Shown here: positions 37,702 to 45,814 of the stretch, one piece after another | How positions within the stretch are numbered: the stretch's first letter is position 1 | How the letters are laid out: the number at the start of each line of letters is the position of its first letter | Assembly (NCBI RefSeq): GCF_015645445.1 | Contig: NZ_JADOGI010000041.1 | Span: forward strand, 1-60,405 | Direction of reading: 5' to 3' | Length of the DNA stretch: 60,405 nucleotides | DNA from: Nonomuraea cypriaca | GTDB taxonomy: Bacteria; Actinomycetota; Actinomycetes; Streptosporangiales; Streptosporangiaceae | Program-made: the position numbers and the translations under genes | The notes under the pieces: generated by a model | Seen by the model: only the letters and a program-made list of their open reading frames with translations | Databases searched by the model: none | Told to the model about the DNA's origin: nothing

Positions 37702-38760
37702 GTGAGAACCCCCAAGCCCCTCCAGTCCCCCGGACCCGCGCTCGGGACCGCGATACCGTCCGCCACGCCGGGCCACCCGGAGCCCGTCGTGCTCGCGACC
37801 ACCCAGGAGACCGCGCTCTGGGGCCACTACCCCACCGATCGGGCGCCGGTGCTGACCGTGGACTCCGGGACGGTCGTCAGGATCGATGCCGTCAACCAGG
37901 CCGGCGTCTCCGCCGCCGAGGGGCCGGTCGCGTACTTCGAGGCGCTGGGCGTACCGGCGGGCCAGGTGCTGCCCGAACTGGCGGAGATCGCGAAGAACCC
38001 CCGACCGGACGGCGCCAGCGGCCACGTCCTCACCGGCCCGATCCACGTGCGGGGCGCCGAGCCGGGAGACGTGCTGGAGATCCGCGTACTGGACGTCTCC
38101 CCCCGGGTGCCGTACGGCGTGAACAGCACAGGCCCTGGCAGCGGCGTCTGCGGCGACCTGCTGGACACGGCGTCGACCCGGCTGCTCCGGCTGGACGACA
38201 CGGGCCGCCACTACGTGTTCGGTCACGGCATCAAGGTGCCGTTCAAGCCGTTCGCCGGCATCATGGCGGTCGCGCCGCCCACGTCGGCCGGCTTCGTCTC
38301 CGCGTACCCGCCGGACCGGTGGGGCGGCAACATGGACTTCCGCGACCTGGTCGCCGGCACCACGCTGTACCTGCCGGTATTCCAGCCCGGCGGCGTGTTC
38401 TACATCGGCGACACGCACGGCGCGCAGGGCCACGGCGAGGTCGACCAGACCGCGGTCGAGCACTCGATGGCGGTCACCGCGCGGTTCGTCGTCCGCAAGG
38501 GCGCGAGCCTGGAGTGGCCGCGCGCGGAGAGCGACGACTACTTCTGGTGCATGGGCATCGACGCCGACCTGGACGTGGCGCTCCAGATCGCCGTCAAGGA
38601 GGCGGTCGGCCACCTCGTCGAGGCCGGCGCGGGCAGGCTCACGACCGCCGACGCGTACGCGCTGTGCAGCATCGCGGTCGACTTCGTCGTCGCCGAGGCG
38701 GTCGACGGCAACAAGGTCATCGTCGCCTACATCCCCAAATCCCTGCTCGCTACCAGGTGA
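37702..38760 (+). CDS. Acetamidase/formamidase family protein
   Basis: A 352-residue member of the FmdA/AmdA family, which hydrolyses short amides such as formamide or acetamide to the acid and ammonia. Conserved segments: [40 protein letters not shown] and [23 protein letters not shown] 37702 has GGAGAGAG upstream. Formamide hydrolysis would give formate, and a formate dehydrogenase lies 1.5 kb downstream on the other strand; the link is an inference. Confidence 0.88.
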   Translation: MRTPKPLQSPGPALGTAIPSATPGHPEPVVLATTQETALWGHYPTDRAPVLTVDSGTVVRIDAVNQAGVSAAEGPVAYFEALGVPAGQVLPELAEIAKNPRPDGASGHVLTGPIHVRGAEPGDVLEIRVLDVSPRVPYGVNSTGPGSGVCGDLLDTASTRLLRLDDTGRHYVFGHGIKVPFKPFAGIMAVAPPTSAGFVSAYPPDRWGGNMDFRDLVAGTTLYLPVFQPGGVFYIGDTHGAQGHGEVDQTAVEHSMAVTARFVVRKGASLEWPRAESDDYFWCMGIDADLDVALQIAVKEAVGHLVEAGAGRLTTADAYALCSIAVDFVVAEAVDGNKVIVAYIPKSLLATR

Positions 38761-38939
38761 CGGGCCGGCTCGACCCCATCACGGCCGCCGCGCTGATCGG
38801 CTCCTTCTTCGGCGCCATCGCCGCCGCCGGCATCGCCGCCTACGAGCGCGGCGGCTCCCCTGAGCAGGTGCTGGCGGCGGGCCGGACGGCCGCCGAGATC
38901 GCCGTCTACGGCACGACCGCGATCGACCGGCCCGGCTGA
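38757..38939 (+). CDS. Small membrane protein coupled to the amidase gene
   Basis: A 60-residue product whose GTG start overlaps the amidase stop (GTGA at 38757-38760). It has one hydrophobic, Gly/Ala-rich segment ([18 protein letters not shown]) that could be a single membrane helix with glycine-zipper spacing, then a short charged C-terminal part. I do not recognise a family. The overlap is the main support for it being real. Confidence 0.5.
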   Translation: MTGRLDPITAAALIGSFFGAIAAAGIAAYERGGSPEQVLAAGRTAAEIAVYGTTAIDRPG

Positions 38940-39021
38940 CGTCGGGGTTGGAGGTCCAGTTCGGCTACCCGTACATCAGCTGACGATCTGTGTTCACGAA
39001 CCAGCCGTAGATTCCTCTCCC

Positions 39022-40074
39022 ATGACATTTGATGACATGTCCCTTGTTTCCCGACGCTCCTTGCTCACCGGCGCGTTGTCCGGGGTCGGGATCGCCGCAT
39101 TGGGCGCGACCACCGCCCAGGCGGCGGCACGGCCGGGCGGGAGAGCGCCGCGCGTGCTGATCGCCACAAATGAGCCGTGGGGCACCTACCACGCGGCGCC
39201 CCTGCTGCCCGAAGCCCGGCGCCTGGGGTGGGAGGTCGTGCAGCTGGTGCCCGACCGGTCGCAGGTGAAGCCGGACGATCCGGTCACGGTGGCCACGCCT
39301 GACGAGCTCCCGGAGGCCGACCTGCTGGTGGTTACGGGCGCCGGGGACTGGCCCGCCGACTGCGCCGCGCGGTTGCGCCGCCTGCCGCTGGTCGCCGCCT
39401 CGCTCGCCTACCAGCTGCCCGAGGAGGCGCCGCGCGCGAAGGAGTTCCGCGGGCGGCTGCGGGCGATCACCGCGTCGTCGCCCGCCGAGGCGAAGGTGTT
39501 CGACGACTACCTCGGCACGCGCCGCCCGATCACGGTCGTGGGCACGCCGCAGACCGACGACCTGCCCAGGCACGCCCCGGAGGCGGGCACTGTACTGGTG
39601 CTCACCAGCGTGACCAGATCGAGTGACACCGGCGGGTCGGCCCCGGGCACGGAGCTGCTGCTCGCCGCGGCCGAGCGGCTCGCGGCGGACGGCAGGCACA
39701 TCCTCGTCGGACTGCACCCGCGCGAGGACCGCTCGCTGTGGGAGAAGTACGAGATCAGCGCCGTCCCGTCGGTCCAGGCCTCGGCCCGGGCCGAAGCCGC
39801 CATCGGCATCCCCGGCACCGTCTTCCCCATCGTCGCCGCGGTGGGCGTGCCGCTGGTGGGCTGCACGGACCCGAGGTTGCGCATCCCCGACTACCTGCTG
39901 AGTGTCTGCACGCACACGATCACTACCGCTGACGACGCGGTGACCGCCGTGGAAACGGCCGAGCCCGTCTCGCGGAAGGTGCTCTACGAGGCGGCCGGCC
40001 CGGTGGGCGGCTCCGCCAGGCGCCTGTTCAAGGTGTGGCGGAAGGCCGCCCTCCGGGCCCACGCAGCGGCGTGA
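39022..40074 (+). CDS. Tat-exported protein of unknown function, glycosyltransferase-like fold
   Basis: A 350-residue protein with a twin-arginine leader (SRRSLLTGALSGVG; Ala-rich cleavage site near residue 35). The mature part reads like a two-lobed Rossmann protein: RVLIATNEPWGTYHAAPLLPEAR, DLLVVTGAGDWPADCAARL, VVGTPQTDDL, VLVLTSVTRSSD, ILVGLHPREDRSLWEKYE. The last blocks resemble GT-B/CDP-glycerol transferase C-lobes, which are normally cytoplasmic. No catalytic motif is certain. No Shine-Dalgarno precedes ATG 39022, and TAGATT at 39007-39012 would suit a leaderless transcript. Confidence 0.65.
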   Translation: MTFDDMSLVSRRSLLTGALSGVGIAALGATTAQAAARPGGRAPRVLIATNEPWGTYHAAPLLPEARRLGWEVVQLVPDRSQVKPDDPVTVATPDELPEADLLVVTGAGDWPADCAARLRRLPLVAASLAYQLPEEAPRAKEFRGRLRAITASSPAEAKVFDDYLGTRRPITVVGTPQTDDLPRHAPEAGTVLVLTSVTRSSDTGGSAPGTELLLAAAERLAADGRHILVGLHPREDRSLWEKYEISAVPSVQASARAEAAIGIPGTVFPIVAAVGVPLVGCTDPRLRIPDYLLSVCTHTITTADDAVTAVETAEPVSRKVLYEAAGPVGGSARRLFKVWRKAALRAHAAA

Positions 40075-40115
40075 CGACCGGGCCGGTTCACCATGGTCCG
40101 CTGGCGAGCGGGCGA

Positions 40116-40200
40116 TCAGCCGCAGGCGGTCACGTTGTCGACCGACATGTGGTCGCTGTCCGTGTAGGTGATCGAGCCCTGCGGAAGGGACCTGCGTGAG
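40116..40200 (-). pseudogene. C-terminal gene fragment
   Basis: A minus-strand frame ends GSITYTDSDHMSVDNVTACG then stop (40116-40118), which reads like the C-terminus of a secreted beta-rich protein. Upstream the sense fades within about 25 residues and there is no start codon. It looks like the tail of a lost gene. The origin protein is not identified. Confidence 0.35.
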
Positions 40201-40245
40201 CGGCTCGACCGCACGCGATGGCCTGATCAGCTGCCGAATGACCCT

Positions 40246-41409
40246 CTAGCGCGCCCGGGTGGTGTAGGAGTGAGCGCCGGCACCTGCCAGCCCGCCGCCG
40301 TGGGCGATCAGGTACTCCTCGCGGATCGGCGTGCCCTCCAGCCACGATTCGAGGATCTCTCGGGTGCCGGCGGCGTAGCGGGCCTGGGCCGACAGGGAGG
40401 AGCCCGAGATGTGCGGGGTCATGCCGTGGTGCGGCATGCTGCGCCAGGGGTGGTCTGCCGGGGCGGGCTGGGGATACCAGACATCGCCGGCATAGCCGGC
40501 GAGCTGCCCGCTCTCCAGGGCGCGGACGATCGCGTCGCGGTCTGCGATCTTGGCGCGGGCGGTGTTGATCAGGTACGCGCCGCGCTTCATCGTGGCGATC
40601 AGTTTGTCGTCGAACAGGCCCTCGGTCTGCGGGTGCAGCGGCGCGTTGACGGTCACCACGTCACAGACGGGGACCATGGCGGCGGCGTCCGGATGGAACG
40701 TGATGCCAAGTTCCTCCTCGGTCTCGCGCGGCAGGCGGTGCTTGTCGGTGTAGTGCAGGTGCACGTCGAACGGCTTGAGCCGGCGCAGCACGGCCAGCCC
40801 GATGCGGCCGGCGGCGACGGTGCCGACATGCATGCCCTCGACGTCATAGGAGCGGGCGACGCTGTCGGCGATGTTCCAGCCGCCGTCCAGCACCGTCTGG
40901 TGGCTGGGCAGGTAGTTGCGTACCAGGGAGAGGATCATCATCACGACGTGCTCGGCGACGCTGATGCTGTTGCAGTAGGTGACCTCGGCCACGGTGACGT
41001 CGTGGGCGATGGCGGCGTCGAGGTCGACGTGGTCGGAGCCGATGCCGGCGGTGATGGCCAGCTTCAGCTTGGGCGCCCTGGCGATGCGTTCCGCGGTGAG
41101 GTAGGCGGGCCAGAACGGCTGGGAGATCACCACGTCGGCGTCGGGCAGCTCGCGGTCGAAGGCCGAGCCGTCGCCGTCCTTGTCGGAGGTGACCACCAGG
41201 GTGTGACCGCGCTCTTCCAGGAAGCGACGCAGCCCGAGTTCGCCGGAAACGCTGCCGAGCAGCTGACCGGGGGTGAAGTCGATCGCCTTGGGGCTGGGCA
41301 GCGTCTGGCCGCCCGGGTAGCCGGCCAGCTCGGGCAGGCCGTCTCGCGCGTAGGTGGTCGGGTATCCGTTGATTGGGTCGTCGTACAGCACGCACAGCAC
41401 CTTGGCCAT
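40246..41409 (-). CDS. fdh: NAD-dependent formate dehydrogenase
   Basis: A 387-residue metal-free FDH of the D-2-hydroxyacid dehydrogenase superfamily. Hallmarks: PFWPAYLTAERI (substrate side), GSDHVDLDAA, NAD motif GTVAAGRIGLAVLRRL, NTARAKIADRDA with the catalytic Arg nearby, and PHISGSSLSAQARY with the catalytic His. It oxidises formate to CO2 with NADH formation in the cytoplasm, giving reducing power. The length equals characterised bacterial enzymes. A LysR gene lies directly upstream in the same direction and may control it. Confidence 0.93.
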   Translation of the reverse strand: MAKVLCVLYDDPINGYPTTYARDGLPELAGYPGGQTLPSPKAIDFTPGQLLGSVSGELGLRRFLEERGHTLVVTSDKDGDGSAFDRELPDADVVISQPFWPAYLTAERIARAPKLKLAITAGIGSDHVDLDAAIAHDVTVAEVTYCNSISVAEHVVMMILSLVRNYLPSHQTVLDGGWNIADSVARSYDVEGMHVGTVAAGRIGLAVLRRLKPFDVHLHYTDKHRLPRETEEELGITFHPDAAAMVPVCDVVTVNAPLHPQTEGLFDDKLIATMKRGAYLINTARAKIADRDAIVRALESGQLAGYAGDVWYPQPAPADHPWRSMPHHGMTPHISGSSLSAQARYAAGTREILESWLEGTPIREEYLIAHGGGLAGAGAHSYTTRAR

Positions 41410-41503
41410 GGTCTCGGCTCCTCGTCGGTAGGGGTGATCCCACTGTCCGCCGACGAATATTCGCAGGTCAAAGCGTTTGTCGCTATCAGCTGATAGGCGG
41501 CGT

Positions 41504-42430
41504 CTATGTCAGGTACTCGCGGGCGAGCCGGTCGAACACCTCGCGCAGGTCGAGATCGCGCGCGATGTCCAGCAGCACCCGCGCCATCATCGGCTCCGGC
41601 CCCGTACCGGCCACGACCAGCCCCACCCGCGGCTCTCTTGCGACCCGCTCCAGCCGGACGACCCGCATGCCCTCGGGGACGCCGAACATGTGCAGCCACG
41701 CGTGCGCGATCACGCTCGACCAGCGATGGGTCGCGACATGCGCGAACAGGGCCGAGACGGTGTCGGTCTCGATCGCGGGAACGGCCACGGCCCCCGTCTG
41801 ACGGAAGTTCGCGTCCAGGATGCGCCGGTTGCGCATCTCGGGAGCCAACAGACACAGCGGCAACGCCGCCACCTCCGCCCAGCGCGCCACCCTCCGATCT
41901 GCCAGCTCTCCGTCCGAGGGCGTCAGCAGCAGGTAGCGCTCCTCGTACAGCCCATAGGAGCGCACCTCGCCAAGATCCTCCTCATCGTCGAGGTACGTCA
42001 TCGCCATGTCGATCTCGAACTCGGCCAGCCGCCGGCTGATCTCCCTAGAGGACAGGGACGTCAGCAGGACCCGTACGTGTGGGTACTGCTCGCAGAACGG
42101 CGTGGTCAGCAGCGAGGCGGCAGTCAGCGCCGTGGGGATCGCGCCCATGCGCAGCGTGCCCGACAACCCCCCTCGCATCTTCGACAGGTCCTGGCGCAGG
42201 GCGTCGGCGTCGGCGAGGATGCGCTGTGCCCACAGCAGCACCCGCTCACCCTCGGGGGTCAGTCCGGCGAACCGCCTGCCCCGCCTCACCAGAGGCACGT
42301 CGAGCTCGCGTTCCAGCTTGCGGATCGCCGCCGACAGTGACGGCTGCGAAACGTGACAGGCAGCCGCCGCCCGAGCGAAATGCCGCTCGCGGGCCAGGGC
42401 CACCAGATACTCCAACTGGCGTAACAGCAC
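41504..42430 (-). CDS. LysR-family transcriptional regulator
   Basis: A 308-residue LTTR. N-terminal HTH (LRQLEYLVALARERHFARAA, CHVSQPSLSAAIRKLERELD) followed by the two-lobed effector domain from about residue 90. GTG 42430 is preferred because LRQLEYL is the usual family N-terminus; the longer frame to 42466 adds no homology. It precedes the formate dehydrogenase gene by 94 bp and may regulate it in response to formate or one-carbon status. No LysR box was confidently identified. Confidence 0.87.
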   Translation of the reverse strand: MLLRQLEYLVALARERHFARAAAACHVSQPSLSAAIRKLERELDVPLVRRGRRFAGLTPEGERVLLWAQRILADADALRQDLSKMRGGLSGTLRMGAIPTALTAASLLTTPFCEQYPHVRVLLTSLSSREISRRLAEFEIDMAMTYLDDEEDLGEVRSYGLYEERYLLLTPSDGELADRRVARWAEVAALPLCLLAPEMRNRRILDANFRQTGAVAVPAIETDTVSALFAHVATHRWSSVIAHAWLHMFGVPEGMRVVRLERVAREPRVGLVVAGTGPEPMMARVLLDIARDLDLREVFDRLAREYLT

Positions 42431-42507
42431 GCCACAGAATGACCCGAGCGCACGTGCCCCGTCCATCCCAGGCTCAGGCCCTCAGCCGCTCCTCGGCGGC
42501 TCGGCCT

Positions 42508-43128
42508 CTAGCCGAGGTCCAGTTCGGAGCGGCCGAACTTGTCCCGCAGGAACCTGCCCTGGTCGCGCAGCGCCTGCTCGTCGCCGCTGTGGATCGCTTC
42601 GGCCACCTTGCGCAGCTGGGCGTCGAGCAACGCGAGCTGGGCGAGCAGCTCCTCGTGCGCACTGCGCTCCCGCCCACCGCGGCGGGTGAGGGCATAGCCG
42701 CGCGGCAGGTTCGCGTACGCCTCCAGGCTGGCGGGCAGGTAACGGCGGATCGTCTGCGACACCACGTGCAGCTGGTCGGGGGAGGAAGTGAGCTGCTCGG
42801 CCCGGTCCAGCACGCCCCTGAGCACCTCGGCCAGTGTGTCCACGGCCGCGTGCACGTCGGCGGGGAACCGCCCGTCGATCCGTTGGAGCAGCGTGTCCAG
42901 GTCGGCGCGCAGGGCACGCGTCTCCACCTCGGCGTGAGCGATCGTCAGCCGGACGCGTTCCTGTGGGGCCAGCAGCGCGCCGGCCCCGTACAGCGCGGCC
43001 ACGACCACCGGCCAGAACGCGCCCGCGAGCCCCAGGAAGTGAGCCACCAGGCCGAGCAGCGCCAGCGAACAGCCGACGATGTTCTTCGTCGAGCCCAGGT
43101 AGCGCGGCACGCGTTCACTGATAGCCAC
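42508..43128 (-). CDS. XpaC-like membrane protein of the TelA operon
   Basis: A 206-residue protein with an N-terminal hydrophobic hairpin (about 15-55, two helices) and a long helical cytoplasmic tail. YLPASLEAYANLPRGYA resembles the XpaC (5-bromo-4-chloroindolyl phosphate hydrolysis) family core. In Bacillus the xpaC gene sits beside a TelA homologue, as here. GTG 43128 has AAGGAGATCC upstream and overlaps the VWA gene by 14 nt. Function unknown; it probably partners with TelA. Confidence 0.65.
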   Translation of the reverse strand: MAISERVPRYLGSTKNIVGCSLALLGLVAHFLGLAGAFWPVVVAALYGAGALLAPQERVRLTIAHAEVETRALRADLDTLLQRIDGRFPADVHAAVDTLAEVLRGVLDRAEQLTSSPDQLHVVSQTIRRYLPASLEAYANLPRGYALTRRGGRERSAHEELLAQLALLDAQLRKVAEAIHSGDEQALRDQGRFLRDKFGRSELDLG

Positions 43129-44659
43129 GGATCTCCTTGAACACGCCGCTCAACGAGGTCTCGCGGGCGTCGAACACGGCGCCGCCGGTCAGCTCGGCGA
43201 CCTTGCGCATCTCCTCGGCGTCGCTCTCACCGAACAGCACCACGAACGTCGGCGCCCGCCGCTCCTCCGGCAGCGCCAGATAGCGGGCCTCGAAGGCGGC
43301 GAGGTCGGAGCCGTGGGTGTTCTCACCGTCGGTCATGAGCACGATCGAGGTGTAGCGCCCGGACACGACCGGGAGGTCGTAGGCGGTGCCGAGACTGTCG
43401 TAGATCGCGGTGCCGCCCTCCGCGCCGAGCCCCTCCGCGAAGCCCTTGATCTCGGCGAGCGCCGGCTCGGGGTCGCGTTCCGGCACGGTGAACGGGACCG
43501 GCGTCCCCGGCACGTCGTTGAACGGGATCATCGTGACCGTCTCGCGGTCGCTGAAGCGGGAGAACACGCCGGAGGCGGAAGTGTCGGCGCCGGTCAGGGC
43601 GACCAGCGCCTGCCGCAGCGCGTCGATCCGGTCGCCCCGCATCGAGCCGGACGTGTCCAGCACGAACCTGGCCTCGGCCGGGACCCGCGCCCGGTTGAGA
43701 TAGGTGGCGATCAGCTGGTCCGCGGTGCTGCGCCGGTTCGGGAAGGGCAGCTCGATCAGGTTCCTGCCGCCGAAGCGCGGGTCCTGGGCCACGCCGGGCG
43801 TGATCGGCCGCCGGTGGGTGCCGGCCATGATGTCCCGCTGCACGGCCGGTGTGCGCAGCCAGGCGGTGAGCTTGCCGTAGAGGTCCTTCTTGGCCTCGGT
43901 GGCGGAGGCGAGCAGCGTGAGCGGGTAGTCGGCGCTGACCACGCCGTCGTCCGGGTAGACGAGCGTGAGCGGTTCGCGCAGGCCCAGCAGGACCGACTCG
44001 TAGTTGACCATGCCGTCCACGCGAGGGTCGCGGGCGTAGGCCTCGGCCAGCCAACCCGATGAGCCCGCCGTCAGCCGCTGCGCCGAGAAGAAGTCCTTCA
44101 GCCGCGGCGTCACAGACTCGACCTGCTCGGCGCTGAGCGCGCCGTCCGCGTCCGCCAGCGCCGCGGTCACCCCGACGAGGGCGGAGAAGCCGGAGTTGGA
44201 GGAGGCGGGATTCGTCATCGCGAAGCTGAACCTCCCGTCCTTGGCCGCCTGCGCGATGTCCGACCACGTGATCGGCCTGCCGGTCCAGCCGAGTTCGCTC
44301 GCCTTGGCGGGCTTCAGGCCCAGCACGACCGGAGAAATCATGATTTTGGTCTGGGTGGACAGCCTGGCCCGCGCGCCGTCGATCAGGGACAGGTAGCGGT
44401 TGGAGGAGAACCAGATCGCGTCATGCCGGCCGTCGGTGCGGCCGCTCGCGACCTGCTCGGCGCCATCGAGCGTGCCGGTGTAGGTGAGGCGCACCTTGAC
44501 GCCGGCCTCCGACTCGGCCCGCTGGAGCAGCGGCTCGAGGTCCTTGATCTCGCTGCCCGCCAGCACCCGCAGCACGTCCGGCGCGTCGGCGGGTTCCGCG
44601 TCCCGCACGCAGCCCGCCAGGAGGGAGATGAGCAGGAGCAGGAGTACGGCGCGTCTCAT
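43115..44659 (-). CDS. Lipoprotein with solute-binding domain fused to VWA domain
   Basis: A 514-residue lipoprotein: signal with lipobox LLAGC (about 12-17), a type II periplasmic-binding domain (about 25-310; RVLAGSEIKDLEPLL, FAMTNPASSNSGFSALVG), and a C-terminal von Willebrand A domain (about 330-514). The VWA has an intact MIDAS: VLDTSGSMRGD, and LMTDGENTHGSD. It would bind a ligand and a divalent metal on the outer face of the membrane. The ATG overlaps the TelA stop (ATGA at 44656-44659), showing tight coupling. Combining both domains is unusual; the ligand is unknown. Confidence 0.83.
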   Translation of the reverse strand: MRRAVLLLLLISLLAGCVRDAEPADAPDVLRVLAGSEIKDLEPLLQRAESEAGVKVRLTYTGTLDGAEQVASGRTDGRHDAIWFSSNRYLSLIDGARARLSTQTKIMISPVVLGLKPAKASELGWTGRPITWSDIAQAAKDGRFSFAMTNPASSNSGFSALVGVTAALADADGALSAEQVESVTPRLKDFFSAQRLTAGSSGWLAEAYARDPRVDGMVNYESVLLGLREPLTLVYPDDGVVSADYPLTLLASATEAKKDLYGKLTAWLRTPAVQRDIMAGTHRRPITPGVAQDPRFGGRNLIELPFPNRRSTADQLIATYLNRARVPAEARFVLDTSGSMRGDRIDALRQALVALTGADTSASGVFSRFSDRETVTMIPFNDVPGTPVPFTVPERDPEPALAEIKGFAEGLGAEGGTAIYDSLGTAYDLPVVSGRYTSIVLMTDGENTHGSDLAAFEARYLALPEERRAPTFVVLFGESDAEEMRKVAELTGGAVFDARETSLSGVFKEIRGYQ

Positions 44660-45798
44660 CGCGCGCTCTCCTGGGCACGATCCAGGTACGTCTTCGTGTG
44701 TCTCAGCTCGGTGGACAGGCTGTCCACGGTGGCCGCCATGCTCTCCACCGCCTGCTCGCGGAACGTGTCGATCGCGTCCATCGTGGCGTAGACGTTGTCG
44801 AAAGCCTTGCGCAGCGTGTCCAGGTCCACGGTCGTCGAGGCCGCCTGGTTCTGGATCGCGCCCGCCTGCGTGCGGAGCATCTCGCTGGTGGCCAGGATGA
44901 GGTCCCCGGTCGTGGCGTTGAGCGCGGTGATCTGGTCGAGCACCAGCTTCTGGTTCGCCAGCGCCTGCGCGACCGTGACCGCCGTGCGGAGCGCCGCCAC
45001 CGTGGTCGTGGTGGCGCGGTCCACGCCCTTGCTGAGCTCCAGGTTGTTCCTGCGTACGAGGTCGAGCGCCAAGTAGCCCTGGGCCGACACGGCGAGCTGG
45101 GTGAGCAGGTCCTGGTGGCGCTGGCGCACGGTGAACAGGGCATCGGAGCGCAGCGCCGTGGCCCGCTCCTCGTCGGCCGGCGCGATCTGCTCCTCCAGGG
45201 CGGCGTCCATGGCCTGGGCCATGACCGCGTACTCCTGCAGCCGGGTCATGACCTCCCACAGGTTCGCCTTCTCGCCCTCGATGGCGGCGTTGTCGCGCAG
45301 CAGCTCGTCCTGGCCGGACTTGAGTGCGCGGATGATGTCGTCGATGTGCTTCTGCGCGGAGTGGTACCTGGCGAAGTAGTCGCGCAGCCGGTCGCCGAAC
45401 GGGATGAGCCCCAGCAGCTTGCGCGGCCCGCTCGCCGCCTGCTTCGGGTCCAGGTCCACGACGGTACGGCGCAGCGCCACCAGCTCGGAGGCGACCCTGC
45501 CCTGCGCGTCGGAGCCCTCGCCCCTGGCCGCGTCCAGGGCCGCGACCGGCCGCTTGAGCATGCGGTTGGCCACCTGGGACGCGGACCTGATCTCGGTGTC
45601 CCCCATCGAGGAGATGTCGTGCACCTTGCGGGAGAACTCCGGCGAGCGCGCGTCGAGCCCGCTCAGCTCGCCGACGAACTCGTGGGCCTTGGCGGCCAGT
45701 TCGGCGGCGCGCTCCTCGGTCATGGGCAGCATGGTGACCGCTGTCTCGGCTGGGACGGGGGTGATCGGCGCGGGCGGCGTGAGCACCAGATCGGACAC
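44656..45798 (-). CDS. TelA-family (toxic anion resistance) protein
   Basis: A 380-residue, almost entirely helical cytoplasmic protein of the TelA/YaaN/KlaA family (tellurite and other toxic-anion resistance). Typical blocks: LKSGQDELLRDNAAIEGEKANL, ALEEQIAPADEE, ALANQKLVLDQITALNATTG and the terminal amphipathic helix. GTG 45798 follows AAGGAGATCC. Second gene of the four-gene operon; it may link to the membrane through the XpaC-like protein. Its biochemical role in the family is unknown. Confidence 0.87.
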   Translation of the reverse strand: MSDLVLTPPAPITPVPAETAVTMLPMTEERAAELAAKAHEFVGELSGLDARSPEFSRKVHDISSMGDTEIRSASQVANRMLKRPVAALDAARGEGSDAQGRVASELVALRRTVVDLDPKQAASGPRKLLGLIPFGDRLRDYFARYHSAQKHIDDIIRALKSGQDELLRDNAAIEGEKANLWEVMTRLQEYAVMAQAMDAALEEQIAPADEERATALRSDALFTVRQRHQDLLTQLAVSAQGYLALDLVRRNNLELSKGVDRATTTTVAALRTAVTVAQALANQKLVLDQITALNATTGDLILATSEMLRTQAGAIQNQAASTTVDLDTLRKAFDNVYATMDAIDTFREQAVESMAATVDSLSTELRHTKTYLDRAQESAR

Positions 45799-45814
45799 GT
45801 GCGGGATCTCCTTG

